Shown: positions 55,059 through 63,231 of the stretch, piece after piece | Layout: every line of letters starts with the position of its first letter | Position numbering within the stretch: position 1 is the stretch's first letter | Assembly: GCF_008326425.1 (NCBI RefSeq) | Contig: NZ_AP018929.1 | Location: forward strand, 1,750,875 to 1,814,874 | Direction of reading: 5' to 3' | Source: Sulfuracidifex tepidarius | GTDB taxonomy: Archaea > Thermoproteota > Thermoprotei_A > Sulfolobales > Sulfolobaceae | DNA length: 64,000 nucleotides | The notes under the pieces: generated by a model | The model's input: only the letters and a program-made list of their open reading frames with translations | Databases searched by the model: none | Told to the model about the DNA's origin: nothing | Position numbers and translations under genes: made by a program

Positions 55059-55060
55059 TC

Positions 55061-55270
55061 TTAGGTGAGTTGCCTCAACTCCGTCAATGTTAGGCCTTTT
55101 CTATCCCTTTGATAAAAGTATGGATCATTCACCTCAGTGTATTGTAGAGCTGACATTCTATTCAGCCTGGACTTGAACTCCCTCATGGTCTGTACGTCTA
55201 CGTAAGCTCTTACCCTAAAGTAGGCATTAATAGGTTGCAAAGAAAAAGTATCATGTTTTCTTAAGCACAA
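55061..55270 (-). CDS. possible small protein downstream of the surface-protein operon
   Basis: 69 residues from TTG 55270, overlapping the preceding gene by 20 bases. It is soluble and basic, with YFRVRAYVDVQTMREFKSRL and MSALQYTEVNDPYFYQRDRK. No family is recognised. Its end lies next to decayed transposon DNA, so it may be a real gene or chance; the continuous open frame and helical pattern give mild support. Confidence 0.35.
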   Translation of the reverse strand: MCLRKHDTFSLQPINAYFRVRAYVDVQTMREFKSRLNRMSALQYTEVNDPYFYQRDRKGLTLTELRQLT

Positions 55271-55436
55271 ACAACCTAAGGATACTCAGAAATATTCTAA
55301 GCAAAATAATCATAATTACAAATAAAAATCCTACCAGGATTCCTAAGGAGGAATACGCTGGTTTTAGATAGAGATATAGCAACGTTAATGAGTATAAAGG
55401 GAAAACGCTCATAAAGTAAGTCAGCAATTTAAGCAA
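55251..55436 (-). CDS. small two-span membrane protein
   Basis: 61 residues, almost entirely two hydrophobic segments (YFMSVFPLYSLTLLYLYLKP and LGILVGFLFVIMIILLRIFL) with a basic C-terminus. It lies seven bases after the surface protein gene on the same strand, which suggests translation from the same mRNA and a possible role in the membrane complex of that protein. Confidence 0.5.
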   Translation of the reverse strand: MLKLLTYFMSVFPLYSLTLLYLYLKPAYSSLGILVGFLFVIMIILLRIFLSILRLFVLKKT

Positions 55437-55443
55437 AAAAAGA

Positions 55444-57348
55444 TTACTTTGGAGATCCCCTTCTCCTCGCTACTGCTATTAATGCAATTATCAAGACTAT
55501 AATGATTATCACAAATATCAGGATTAACAATGTATTACTAGATACAAGCTTAGAGAGGAAGGGTTCGTGAACTGTGGCGTTAAAAGTGTCGGACTGCACG
55601 AAAGGATAGAGTGACCCAGTTTGGTTCCACTCCAGAGCTACTGAGAGTGGATATGTGCCTGGTGTAGCACCGCTGCTTACGTCAACGATATAGGTTACAT
55701 TGACTTTCTGTCCGGGCTTTATGTCTCCTATGAAGTATTCCGATGCTGTGAGAGCCTGCAAGGGATTTGAGGAGCTAACATGAGGATAGATGACGTCAGA
55801 TTCTCCTAACCTTAATACCACGTTCTTTGCAGTTTCATTACCTATGTTCTCCAAGGTTATCGTAAGAGGTATCTTAGATGCTCCTGCAGTAGCTCCAGGG
55901 AAGTATGTGGAGTATATGATTATGTTAGCCTTAGGATATATTTCTAAGGTATAGGCATTAGTGTAATGTCCTCCGTCATAGTTAACAGTTACGTTGATTT
56001 CATAGTTGCCGGGGGAAGTGGTGTTGGGGACATTGAAGAGGAAGGAGGTGTTTATTAGTTTTCCTGAAGGAATTGCACCGATCTGTTGTTCTGGCTGTGA
56101 AATCAGGTTTATGCCATTGGGAGTTTTAATTTGTACGCTAGCGTTCTGCGCTATTCCAGAACCGTAGTTCAACAGTAACACATGTAACTCAACGTCAGAG
56201 TAACCTTGGAAAACTTGGGGTGGAAAAGTGTACATGTTCATTGATATGTTTACTGTCCCTGCTATTGTGATGGGCATCTCTACTTTCATTGTCTCTCCTC
56301 CGTAAAGCGTCAGAGTGACAGGGACGTAATACACTCCAGGTGTGGCGTTGTTATAAACGTCTGCAGTCACAGATACCTCGTTATACTCTCCAGGAGGAAC
56401 TAAACCAACTGAAGCGTTTGGTTGGAGGAACTTCACAGGATACGTCGATTTAAATTCTAGGCTCACATTGGACAACAAGTTGGTTTCAAGGTTCTTTACA
56501 ATGATAGTCAGAGGAAGATTCGCTTCTCCTGCAGACGCTATTATTGGAGACGACGTGGAGCCCCATAAGGTCTCAAGCGATACTTGATTAGTTGATATTA
56601 TATCGACAGGAATCTTAACTGTCTCAGAGGAATCGTTAAAGAAAGTGATGTTTGCCTCCACATAGTGCACACCTTCGGTTGCATTGGGATATACGTCTGC
56701 AAGGACAGTAACGGGTATTGGCTGCCCTATTGGTAAGTACCCAACTGAGACATTGTCCTGCAAGAACTTGACTGGGTAGTTTGACTTCAGATGCAAAGTT
56801 ACGTTAGAGAGCATTACGTTTCCTTGATTCTGCAACAATATAGTGAGTGGGACGTTATCCTCTCCAGGTCCAACCACCATTGAGGAGTTAGTTGTCCCCC
56901 ACACTGACTGAGCGGAAACTTGTTCCTTACCTAAAACTGGGATAGAGACGACTATAGTCTTCTCCTCTTGGTTTCCGTTTTCGTCGTAACCACTTACCAT
57001 GACGTAATACTTATATATACCGTCTTTAGCCGAGCTTGCTACATTGAGGAGCACAGTCACGTTCACGGTCTGACCTTGACCCCAGTAAGGTATAGAGATG
57101 TTCTCTGTATCGTTATAATAACCGTAAGGGGAAAATGGATAAACAGACATAGGTATCACCGACACGTTGAACAATGTGCTACCTAAGTTCGTTAGCGAGA
57201 TTGTCACTGGTTCTCCAGTTTCTCCAGGGGCAAGTAGCTCGTCTGGATGAGCGTATCCGAATACGTTAGCTGTAGATGCTGAATAAAAAGGTACTTCTAA
57301 GAGGAAGCTTATCGCTAATACTAAAGCGAGCACTACTTTGCGGTTCAT
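55444..57348 (-). CDS. membrane-anchored surface protein with repeated CARDB/NEW3-like domains
   Basis: 634 residues from the ATG at 57348 (a TTG at 57354 adds two). A signal peptide (VVLALVLAISFLLEVPFYSA) leads to five or six beta-sandwich units of about 95-110 residues. Units near residues 150-255 and 255-365 are clearly duplicated: both start with a VWG/LWG-type strand, contain the conserved motif YPVKFLQ followed by VSVG or ASVG, and end in DVY-NAT-G-YYV. Many NxS/T sites suggest glycosylation. A C-terminal membrane helix ends in ARRRGSPK. The layout is that of COG1361-type S-layer-associated proteins. A TATA-like CTTAAATATTT lies about 28 bases upstream of the start. Confidence 0.8.
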   Translation of the reverse strand: MNRKVVLALVLAISFLLEVPFYSASTANVFGYAHPDELLAPGETGEPVTISLTNLGSTLFNVSVIPMSVYPFSPYGYYNDTENISIPYWGQGQTVNVTVLLNVASSAKDGIYKYYVMVSGYDENGNQEEKTIVVSIPVLGKEQVSAQSVWGTTNSSMVVGPGEDNVPLTILLQNQGNVMLSNVTLHLKSNYPVKFLQDNVSVGYLPIGQPIPVTVLADVYPNATEGVHYVEANITFFNDSSETVKIPVDIISTNQVSLETLWGSTSSPIIASAGEANLPLTIIVKNLETNLLSNVSLEFKSTYPVKFLQPNASVGLVPPGEYNEVSVTADVYNNATPGVYYVPVTLTLYGGETMKVEMPITIAGTVNISMNMYTFPPQVFQGYSDVELHVLLLNYGSGIAQNASVQIKTPNGINLISQPEQQIGAIPSGKLINTSFLFNVPNTTSPGNYEINVTVNYDGGHYTNAYTLEIYPKANIIIYSTYFPGATAGASKIPLTITLENIGNETAKNVVLRLGESDVIYPHVSSSNPLQALTASEYFIGDIKPGQKVNVTYIVDVSSGATPGTYPLSVALEWNQTGSLYPFVQSDTFNATVHEPFLSKLVSSNTLLILIFVIIIIVLIIALIAVARRRGSPK

Positions 57349-57354
57349 AGACAA

Positions 57355-57883
57355 AAAGATATATCTAAAATATTTAAGTTCTTCTTTCTCTGTATAATTA
57401 GTAATTTCATTGTTGATATATAATAATTTTTACGTATAAATTAAATAATCTTTATCTTCATTTTATTAAAATAAACTAAGAGGATAAGCTTGTGCTCCGT
57501 GGAGAGTAATCAAGGTAACTGCTAGGTATTTGCACTAGGGCAAAGTTTTGTTGGAAAGGGATTCAATAGTCCCTCTTAAAATTGTGAGAAAGGTGGATGA
57601 GAGGGTAGAGGTGTTTCCCTCGACTAGCCCCAATAAGCTAAGGGTAACTGTGTATGATCCTTAGGGGAGGTGTCCATGGCGGAATTAGAAGTAATTAAAA
57701 AATAAGCATAAGTTACACCATGGCTAAACACATATAAAATAAGAATTATGAGAACTTTAAGGTTCTAGAAACATGATTATTTTTTGGTGTAATATATTCT
57801 TAAGAAGATAATATTTAACTTTTATTTTACTTGTTTATTTTAGAGCTCTAATTACTGAGGGTAATTAAGGAACTAGTTTGATG
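57355..57883. other. intergenic region with a plus-strand gene relic and a hairpin
   Basis: 529 bases. From about 57540 to 57660 the plus strand has an open stretch, PLKIVRKVDERVEVFPSTSP then NKLRVTVYDP and a stop, which looks like the broken end of an unknown gene. The AT-rich right side has a perfect hairpin TAATTAC-TGAGG-GTAATTA (57849-57867), 17 bases beyond the stop of the TnpB-like gene. Confidence 0.4.
57849..57867 (-). terminator. hairpin after the TnpB-like gene
   Basis: Seven-base perfect stem with a five-base loop (TGAGG) starting 17 bases downstream of the tnpB-like stop. It may be a terminator or the stem of an RNA that overlaps the gene end. Confidence 0.35.
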
Positions 57884-58726
57884 TCAACAAGAATAGTAGC
57901 ACCTTAATGCTATATTGAACGCTGCGTTGAAGTCCCTATCGGCCTTGTAACCGCATGCAGGGCATACGAAAATTGAGCCGAGGACTTCACCTTTCTTGTA
58001 TCCGCAGTTAGAGCATACTTTCGAAGTGTTATATGGTTCTAGTCTCCTATACCTTATACCCCTCTTGTATAACTCTGTCTCCAGAGCATTTTGAATCGTC
58101 TTCAGCCCTCTCCCTATCTTGTTGTCGTAAAGTCTGAGGTCTTCCATAGCTACAACACGCGGGTTTAACTCCTCTATGAACCTTACAGCTTCGTTTGTCT
58201 GAAACCTCACCTTATCTCTTATCGCCTGAAGGTGAGAATACCCCTGATTTTCTCCCAGATATCTAGCGAAGTCTTCTTTCATTAAGTCGCTCCCGAAATA
58301 CCTTACCTTCCACAACTTTCCATCTATCAGTGAAACTATAGTTATTAAATGCCTTATTCCCACGTCTATACCTACAACCACTTTCTTGCTCTCGTAGGCT
58401 AAGAACACCTTTATACCATCTGACATGTCTACTATAGCGTAGAGTGGTTCACCCATCTCTACTACTCCCTCCACAACTGTATTGTAATCTTTCAACCTCA
58501 CCTTGTTTTCACTTACCCTTTGAACTTCAACTGGGCCGAGTCTTACAGGCCCTTTTCCTTGGATCGAAGAGATTACCTCCCTTGGTATAGATGGAGGTGG
58601 AGAGAACTTTCCTCCCTCCATCTTCCTCATGGCAGTAGAGTAAGCCCTAAAGTAACAGATGTCCTGATAAATAGTTTTTAACTTACCAAAATCTATTATC
58701 TTTACAGCTATGAGTTGTTCTTTCAT
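57884..58726 (-). CDS. compact TnpB-like RuvC nuclease, operon-embedded
   Basis: 280 residues. The C-terminal two thirds are a TnpB RuvC domain: VVVGIDVGIRHLITIVSL (aspartate 121), RVVAMEDLRLYDNKIGRG (glutamate 195), the zinc ribbon CSNCGYK...CPACGY (cysteines 238, 241, 255, 258) and KADRDFNAAFNIALR (aspartate 265). All catalytic residues are present. Usual TnpB proteins are about 370-430 residues; here the N-terminal 115 residues have a short strand-rich unit and lack the large helical insertion. It is 19 bases behind an 87-residue gene in a host-type operon with an amidotransferase, and no transposase TnpA or clear element ends are seen. A domesticated nuclease is possible. Confidence 0.82.
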   Translation of the reverse strand: MKEQLIAVKIIDFGKLKTIYQDICYFRAYSTAMRKMEGGKFSPPPSIPREVISSIQGKGPVRLGPVEVQRVSENKVRLKDYNTVVEGVVEMGEPLYAIVDMSDGIKVFLAYESKKVVVGIDVGIRHLITIVSLIDGKLWKVRYFGSDLMKEDFARYLGENQGYSHLQAIRDKVRFQTNEAVRFIEELNPRVVAMEDLRLYDNKIGRGLKTIQNALETELYKRGIRYRRLEPYNTSKVCSNCGYKKGEVLGSIFVCPACGYKADRDFNAAFNIALRCYYSC

Positions 58727-58745
58727 AAAAAATAATACGACTAAC

Positions 58746-59009
58746 TTACTTAAGTGTTTGAAGGACTACGTTTACTAGTCCCTGAGGCATTCCTTCCATT
58801 TCCTTTACAACTTCCATACTCCCTTCTGTGCTGTCGAAAGATTTAACGTATTCTTCCTTACACCCATCTATCTTGAATACTGAAACTTCTTTCACCGAGT
58901 TAGTCGGCATTATTGCCAAATATACTGCGAATCCCTTGCATGGCTTTTGAGAGATTATGAAACCGTTCTCATCTGTATACCTTACACTTTTTGCGATTAC
59001 GCTTTCCAT
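58746..59009 (-). CDS. small uncharacterised protein upstream of the TnpB-like gene
   Basis: 87 residues, not recognised. It reads VRYTDENGFIISQKPCKGFA, AIMPTNSVKEVSVFKIDGCK and then VVKEMEGMPQGLVNVVLQTL. Two cysteines and an alpha/beta pattern are visible, with no membrane segment. It lies 56 bases after the amidotransferase and 19 bases before the TnpB-like gene, all on the minus strand, so it is probably translated from the same message. Confidence 0.65.
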   Translation of the reverse strand: MESVIAKSVRYTDENGFIISQKPCKGFAVYLAIMPTNSVKEVSVFKIDGCKEEYVKSFDSTEGSMEVVKEMEGMPQGLVNVVLQTLK

Positions 59010-59065
59010 GTATATCAGACTGTAGTTACTATATTTAAACTTGTCTTCAATCTACTTTAATACTA

Positions 59066-59773
59066 TTACAATTCTTTAAACCCAATGGGAACTCTGTCGA
59101 GTTTATGGTCGGGCAAGTGCATGGCTACTGAGGAAGACATACAGTAATTTTCGTTACAATAGATGTGGTAATACTGTTCTGACTTCTCCTTCATGGCGTT
59201 AGGGTTAAAGGAATGCAGGACTATTAGTCTAGTCTGCTTTCCCTTCACGTATAATAAGGCCGAATTCAAACTGGATGAGAAGTCCTTTATCCTAGAGTAT
59301 TCCTCCTTGAACGCCTCATAGGGTTCTAAACCGGAGTTCACGTAGTCGGCTATGTCCTCCAAGACCATGTAGCTGTCGGTATACGGTCTAAGAGGATCCC
59401 TGAACGCTTTTCTATTGACAGAGCCGTTATGGGCGAAGAAGATATCGTAGCCATTAGCTCTAGTATGATATGGATGGGCATGGGGTAATCCAAGTAAGAA
59501 GGACTTACCGGCCTTTCTCACATGGAGAATTCCTATTACCTCATCTCCGTCAAGGTGAATAAGGTTAAAGAAATCATCCTTGAATATCGGTTTAGAGCTT
59601 CTATAATAAAAAGAACTCAAATCATCACCGTTTCTGATTAATGCAACTATCCCCCAGCCGTCTGGATGCCCACCGTAAATCGACAAATTGTCATGTTCTG
59701 CAGATAGCTTGATTGCTTCTAAAACTTGTTTATCCAATTCTCCTTTTACATGAAATGCAAGAATCCTGCACAT
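59066..59773 (-). CDS. class II glutamine amidotransferase (YafJ/Gat-type)
   Basis: 235 residues. After removal of the first methionine, cysteine 2 (MCRILAFHVKG) is the nucleophile. Further glutaminase signatures are GGHPDGWGIVALI, ILHVRKAG and IFFAHNGSVNRKAF. No synthase domain is attached, so it resembles the free-standing YafJ-like proteins whose acceptor is unknown. It is preceded two bases upstream by a possible 29-residue gene that itself overlaps ribokinase, giving a tight chain with ribokinase and ThiD. Confidence 0.87.
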   Translation of the reverse strand: MCRILAFHVKGELDKQVLEAIKLSAEHDNLSIYGGHPDGWGIVALIRNGDDLSSFYYRSSKPIFKDDFFNLIHLDGDEVIGILHVRKAGKSFLLGLPHAHPYHTRANGYDIFFAHNGSVNRKAFRDPLRPYTDSYMVLEDIADYVNSGLEPYEAFKEEYSRIKDFSSSLNSALLYVKGKQTRLIVLHSFNPNAMKEKSEQYYHIYCNENYCMSSSVAMHLPDHKLDRVPIGFKEL

Positions 59774-59775
59774 GG

Positions 59776-59865
59776 TCAGTCCTTTTCAGATTCTCTTTCT
59801 AAATCACATAAACCTACACATTCATTCTCGTCTTTCTTGTCTTTCTTCCTCTTCTGGTCCTTCAA
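59776..59865 (-). CDS. candidate 29-residue microprotein between ribokinase and amidotransferase
   Basis: The frame TTG 59865 to TGA 59776-59778 encodes a very charged peptide (KDQKRKKDKKDENECVGLCD then LERESEKD) with CVGLC in the middle. Its TTG overlaps the ribokinase stop as TTGA, and its stop is two bases before the next ATG. The fit between both neighbours argues for translation; composition alone does not prove it. The two cysteines could bind metal or form a disulfide. Confidence 0.4.
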   Translation of the reverse strand: MKDQKRKKDKKDENECVGLCDLERESEKD

Positions 59866-60755
59866 GGCATTTTAATGTTGAGCTTGTCAAGAAATAACTT
59901 TACCTCTTCTAATTTAGGTCCCAATGCCCCTTCAATTGTAACTGAAAGTCCTGCAACAGCGTTAGCGAAACCTACGGCTTCTTCGAGTGTAGTTCCCTTC
60001 TCTATCGCAAACGCTAAAGCAGCGTTAAAGACATCTCCTGCACCTGTAGTATCTATTGGGTTTACCTTCACTGAGTCTATTATCACTCTCTTGTGTCTTG
60101 TAGCTATGATCACTCCTCTCTCACCTAAGGTAATTATTAATGCCATTCTTACCTTCTTCAAAATCAAATCGATTCCGTCTTGTATGTCATCAGTAGAGGT
60201 CAATTCCTTGAATTCTATCTCATTTGGTGTCAGTATGTCTACATGTTCAAGCAAACTCATATCGGAAATGATTGACGGCGCCGGATTTAATATCCTTATA
60301 CCGTTAAATTCTCTAAGGGACTTTTTCACTACGGATTCTTTCACTTCCATTTGAGTTAAAAGGACATCATCTTTTCCAGACGAGCTCAGGTCTACATCCT
60401 CTGGGTCCAAAAGTAAGTTAGAACCTCTGTTTACTATGATCCTATTCTTCCCTTTTTTGTCAACTATGATGATTGCGCTACCTGTTCTCCCCTTTTTAAC
60501 TTTTACGTTACCGTGATCTACCCCCTCACTTTCCCAAAAAGAGATTGCGTCCCGTCCTACGTCGTCATTCCCTACAGCAGCATACAGTTTCACCTTGCTA
60601 GATAATCTTGAAGCTGACACTGCTTGGTTAGATCCTTTTCCGCCATGTCCCGTCCTAACTTCGTTGGAAAATGTTGTCTCTCCGTCCTCAGGGAACCTAT
60701 CCACTTTTACAGTTAAGTCAAGGTTGTAGCTCCCTACAACGTGAATCAAGACCAT
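59862..60755 (-). CDS. rbsK: ribokinase (PfkB family)
   Basis: 297 residues of the ribokinase/PfkB family. The N-terminal signature is VGSYNLDLTVKVDRFPEDGE, followed by TGHGGKGSNQAVSASRLSSK (substrate GGKGxN motif), GSAIIIVDKKGKNRII, TPNEIEFKELT and the catalytic DTTGAGDVFNAALAFAIEKG. It is expected to phosphorylate ribose or a nucleoside-derived sugar. It overlaps thiD by 10 bases upstream, so both kinases are translated from one message. A possible microprotein begins within its stop codon. Confidence 0.9.
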   Translation of the reverse strand: MVLIHVVGSYNLDLTVKVDRFPEDGETTFSNEVRTGHGGKGSNQAVSASRLSSKVKLYAAVGNDDVGRDAISFWESEGVDHGNVKVKKGRTGSAIIIVDKKGKNRIIVNRGSNLLLDPEDVDLSSSGKDDVLLTQMEVKESVVKKSLREFNGIRILNPAPSIISDMSLLEHVDILTPNEIEFKELTSTDDIQDGIDLILKKVRMALIITLGERGVIIATRHKRVIIDSVKVNPIDTTGAGDVFNAALAFAIEKGTTLEEAVGFANAVAGLSVTIEGALGPKLEEVKLFLDKLNIKMP

Positions 60756-61945
60756 AATACCTCTAGCTTGTTCTGCATTTCATAAAGCGTTGATGCCATT
60801 AGGAGCAAGTTTCCCCCATAGATCATAGCGTCTCCTTCAATCCCGCTTTCAGTTAGCTTTATGATTCCAGACTCAGCCTTCTTAAGGATCGACTGAGAGA
60901 AAGGTAACAACACGTTTATTCTCCTCCCTGTTTTCCTCGATATCTTGCTTATTTCGTTTTCCACGTTGACTAAAAGAGGACCATCTATCTTCACCTTGTC
61001 TAAATATTTTATGAGCCCGCCTGCAAGGCTTATCACGTCCCCGTAGCTGGTGAGATAGCTTACGTTCACCTTAAAGTCGTCCCTGAGCAGTTTCATAAAA
61101 GCTTTACTGCTCTCCATGAAGTATAAGAGCTCCTCTAAGGTTCTCCTTCCTTCCTCTCTTTCAATTATAGCTTCTGCATTAGAGAACGGATCTACGGGTC
61201 CCTTCCCTTTGCCTATAGAAAGCGAGTTTACTATCGAGAAGTAAGTGAATTCTTTAGCTTGCTTTATAGCTTGAAGTAAAGGAATTCCTTTTGAAAGGTA
61301 CCCTACTATCGAAGCTGAAAACACGTCACCGCTTCCATGTAAATTTTGAGTGTTCACCTTCTGTGTCCTCAACTCTATTTCCTGGCCGTCTACTATGGCG
61401 ACGTCAACTCCAAATGTGTTTCCTCCCTTTACTACCACGTTGCCTACACTCTCGTAAAGTTTCTTTGAGACCCTCTTCATATCATCAATGCTAGATATCC
61501 TATCCTTAGTTAGCCTCTCAGCCTCGTACTTGTTAGGTGTAGAAATTAATGCTTCCTTCATTAATGGTCTTAGAGCGTCTATAGCTCTATCGTCAATTAG
61601 AGGAGATCCAGTCTTCGACACCATGACAGGATCGACCACTATCTTCAAGTTGTATTCCTTCATTTTTTTAGATACTGCGTTGATTATATTCTCGTCTCCT
61701 AGCATTCCAGTCTTGCCGAACTTTACGTCGAAGTCTGACATTATCGCATCGAACTGAGACGACACGAAGGAAGGGTCCACCTTGAATATTGATGAAACTC
61801 CGGTAGTGTTCTGTGCTGTCAATCCGGTCACCACGGTAACACCGAAAACTCCCATTGAAGTGAGAGTCTTCAAGTCTGCCTGAAGTCCGGCACCCCCTCC
61901 AGAGTCGCTCCCCGCTATGATCATCGCTATTGGTCTGTTTTTCAT
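60746..61945 (-). CDS. thiD: ThiD (HMP/HMP-P kinase) with a degenerate ThiN-like C-terminal domain
   Basis: 399 residues. The first 260 are ThiD: IAGSDSGGGAGLQADLKTLT, TAQNTTGVSSIF, VVDPVMVSKTGSPL, TPNKYEAERLT, VVVKGGNTFG and the catalytic LHGSGDVFSASIVGYLSKGI, so the kinase for the pyrimidine part of thiamine should work. The last 130 residues sit where ThiDN fusions carry ThiN. The segment SYGDVISLAGGLIKYLDKVK can be lined up with the ThiN motif EDVAAIPGRI, but the FGASDH and downstream DxGxxGKE motifs are missing. A complete ThiN is encoded at 20014-20604. Confidence 0.82.
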   Translation of the reverse strand: MKNRPIAMIIAGSDSGGGAGLQADLKTLTSMGVFGVTVVTGLTAQNTTGVSSIFKVDPSFVSSQFDAIMSDFDVKFGKTGMLGDENIINAVSKKMKEYNLKIVVDPVMVSKTGSPLIDDRAIDALRPLMKEALISTPNKYEAERLTKDRISSIDDMKRVSKKLYESVGNVVVKGGNTFGVDVAIVDGQEIELRTQKVNTQNLHGSGDVFSASIVGYLSKGIPLLQAIKQAKEFTYFSIVNSLSIGKGKGPVDPFSNAEAIIEREEGRRTLEELLYFMESSKAFMKLLRDDFKVNVSYLTSYGDVISLAGGLIKYLDKVKIDGPLLVNVENEISKISRKTGRRINVLLPFSQSILKKAESGIIKLTESGIEGDAMIYGGNLLLMASTLYEMQNKLEVLWS

Positions 61946-62548
61946 AGGAAAAGGAGGTTTTACCTCAATTTAAGTTTTGAAAGGCTCATGCTAATGAGGG
62001 TTCTATTGTGAAGCTCGGTAGAATTTTTTAGTATACATCGGAAGAAAAGTGAAGTTAACCTAGTTCACTTAGGACGCCGAGCCTTTTTGTTAAAAGTATA
62101 TTTTTTATTCAATTTCCTATTTTAGACTTCTGTATGTAATGTAATATCCTGTGTTACATTGGACGAGGAAAGTCAATATAGTAAACTACCCGCCTAACGA
62201 AAAGTGCTTCCTGCTTCATAGCTCCACCTTGCCAGGGGGTAGATAGCGGAGATCCACAGACCCTATGGGTTGTTCTAACCCTGATGTCGAGGAACATTCC
62301 ACGTGTCTTGAAGACTGATTGAACAGAGACGTACCACACAGATCCTTGCTTAGAGTCATCTCAATGACGCTTGCCCCGTCTGTGACTGTCATCGAGACAC
62401 GCATTACTTTTCTTGTATTTAAACGTACGTACAAGGTGACTATTCTCATGCGGGTCTTCCCCCTCGCCTTTGAACCCATCTCCCGTATATAATAAAAGAA
62501 CAACATTGTTTTGGCAAGTTTTATTATAGTTCTAAATAGCTCTATTGT
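61946..62548. other. 603-base region with an IS605-derived remnant
   Basis: Between thiD and the PAP2 gene. The right-hand 350 bases belong to the IS605-related remnant described at 62154-62506. The left part (61946-62150) is AT-rich, with a GC-rich stretch CTTAGGACGCCGAGCC followed by T residues near 62065-62085 that may be a terminator. No intact gene is seen. Confidence 0.5.
62154..62506 (-). mobile_element. short non-autonomous remnant of an IS200/IS605-type element
   Basis: On the minus strand a 96-codon frame starts near 62506 but its end, PIGSVDLRYLPPGKVEL, resembles the C-terminus of TnpB proteins of this family (VExRPLP). The bases directly after it, GAGCTATGAAGCAGGAAGC (62224-62206), match the right end at 54597-54579 in 17 of 19 positions. 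The zinc ribbon and RuvC parts are missing. It is therefore an internally deleted, MITE-like or decayed copy. Confidence 0.6.
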
Positions 62549-63229
62549 GTGAACTGGAGATATATACTACCTATTTACTTTATATATATCTTGCTTTCAA
62601 TTATAGTCAAACTAATAGGCGAACAGAACTTCCCTGGAAATGTTCTACTATACCATGCCATAAACTCGTCACAAGTGACTCTTCTAAATCCAATAATGGT
62701 ATTTCTTTCTGAATATGGAAGAGAATACGTCTGGATTCCAGTAACTGCGGCTCTGTTTATTGCCGGGGGGAAGTACAGAAGAGCTTCGATAATCCTCGCG
62801 TCCGCTTTCGTCCTGGCGATAATTTTTGGCGAACTGTCGAAATATGCTGTGGCTCAACCCAGACCTTTTCTGGTGCTCTCCACGTACCATCTCTTAGTCC
62901 CTAAGCCTCATGATTTCTCATATCCATCAGGCCATGCCCTAATTGTCGGAGTAGGAGCTATAACTTTACTTCTGACGGTTCCATATTACATATCATTACC
63001 CCTCACTGCAGAAGCGATACTGGTCAGTTATTCTAGGGTCTACGTGGGAGTTCATTGGCCTTTGGACGTCCTAGCGGGATGGATATTAGCGGCAGCGATC
63101 TCGTTAACTGCTATAAAGCTAGAGTGGCTGGAGATGAAAATATATGACCGCGTGAAGAACCTTGCCACTCACGATAGAAATGAGGCGAATATGAAAGAAA
63201 TGAAAAAAGAGAAGAGGAATCAGAGTTAA
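62549..63229 (+). CDS. PAP2-family membrane phosphatase
   Basis: 226 residues from GTG 62549, with six membrane spans. The three phosphatase motifs are KYAVAQPRPF (KxxxxxxRP), SYPSGHALIVG and SRVYVGVHWPLDVLAGW (SRxxxxxHxxxD). It would remove phosphate from lipid or polyprenyl diphosphates at the outer face of the membrane, for example recycling dolichyl diphosphate after glycosylation. The C-terminal 25 residues are highly charged (NEANMKEMKKEKRNQS). The stop lies two bases before the convergent glycosyltransferase gene. Confidence 0.88.
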   Translation: MNWRYILPIYFIYILLSIIVKLIGEQNFPGNVLLYHAINSSQVTLLNPIMVFLSEYGREYVWIPVTAALFIAGGKYRRASIILASAFVLAIIFGELSKYAVAQPRPFLVLSTYHLLVPKPHDFSYPSGHALIVGVGAITLLLTVPYYISLPLTAEAILVSYSRVYVGVHWPLDVLAGWILAAAISLTAIKLEWLEMKIYDRVKNLATHDRNEANMKEMKKEKRNQS

Positions 63230-63231
63230 TT

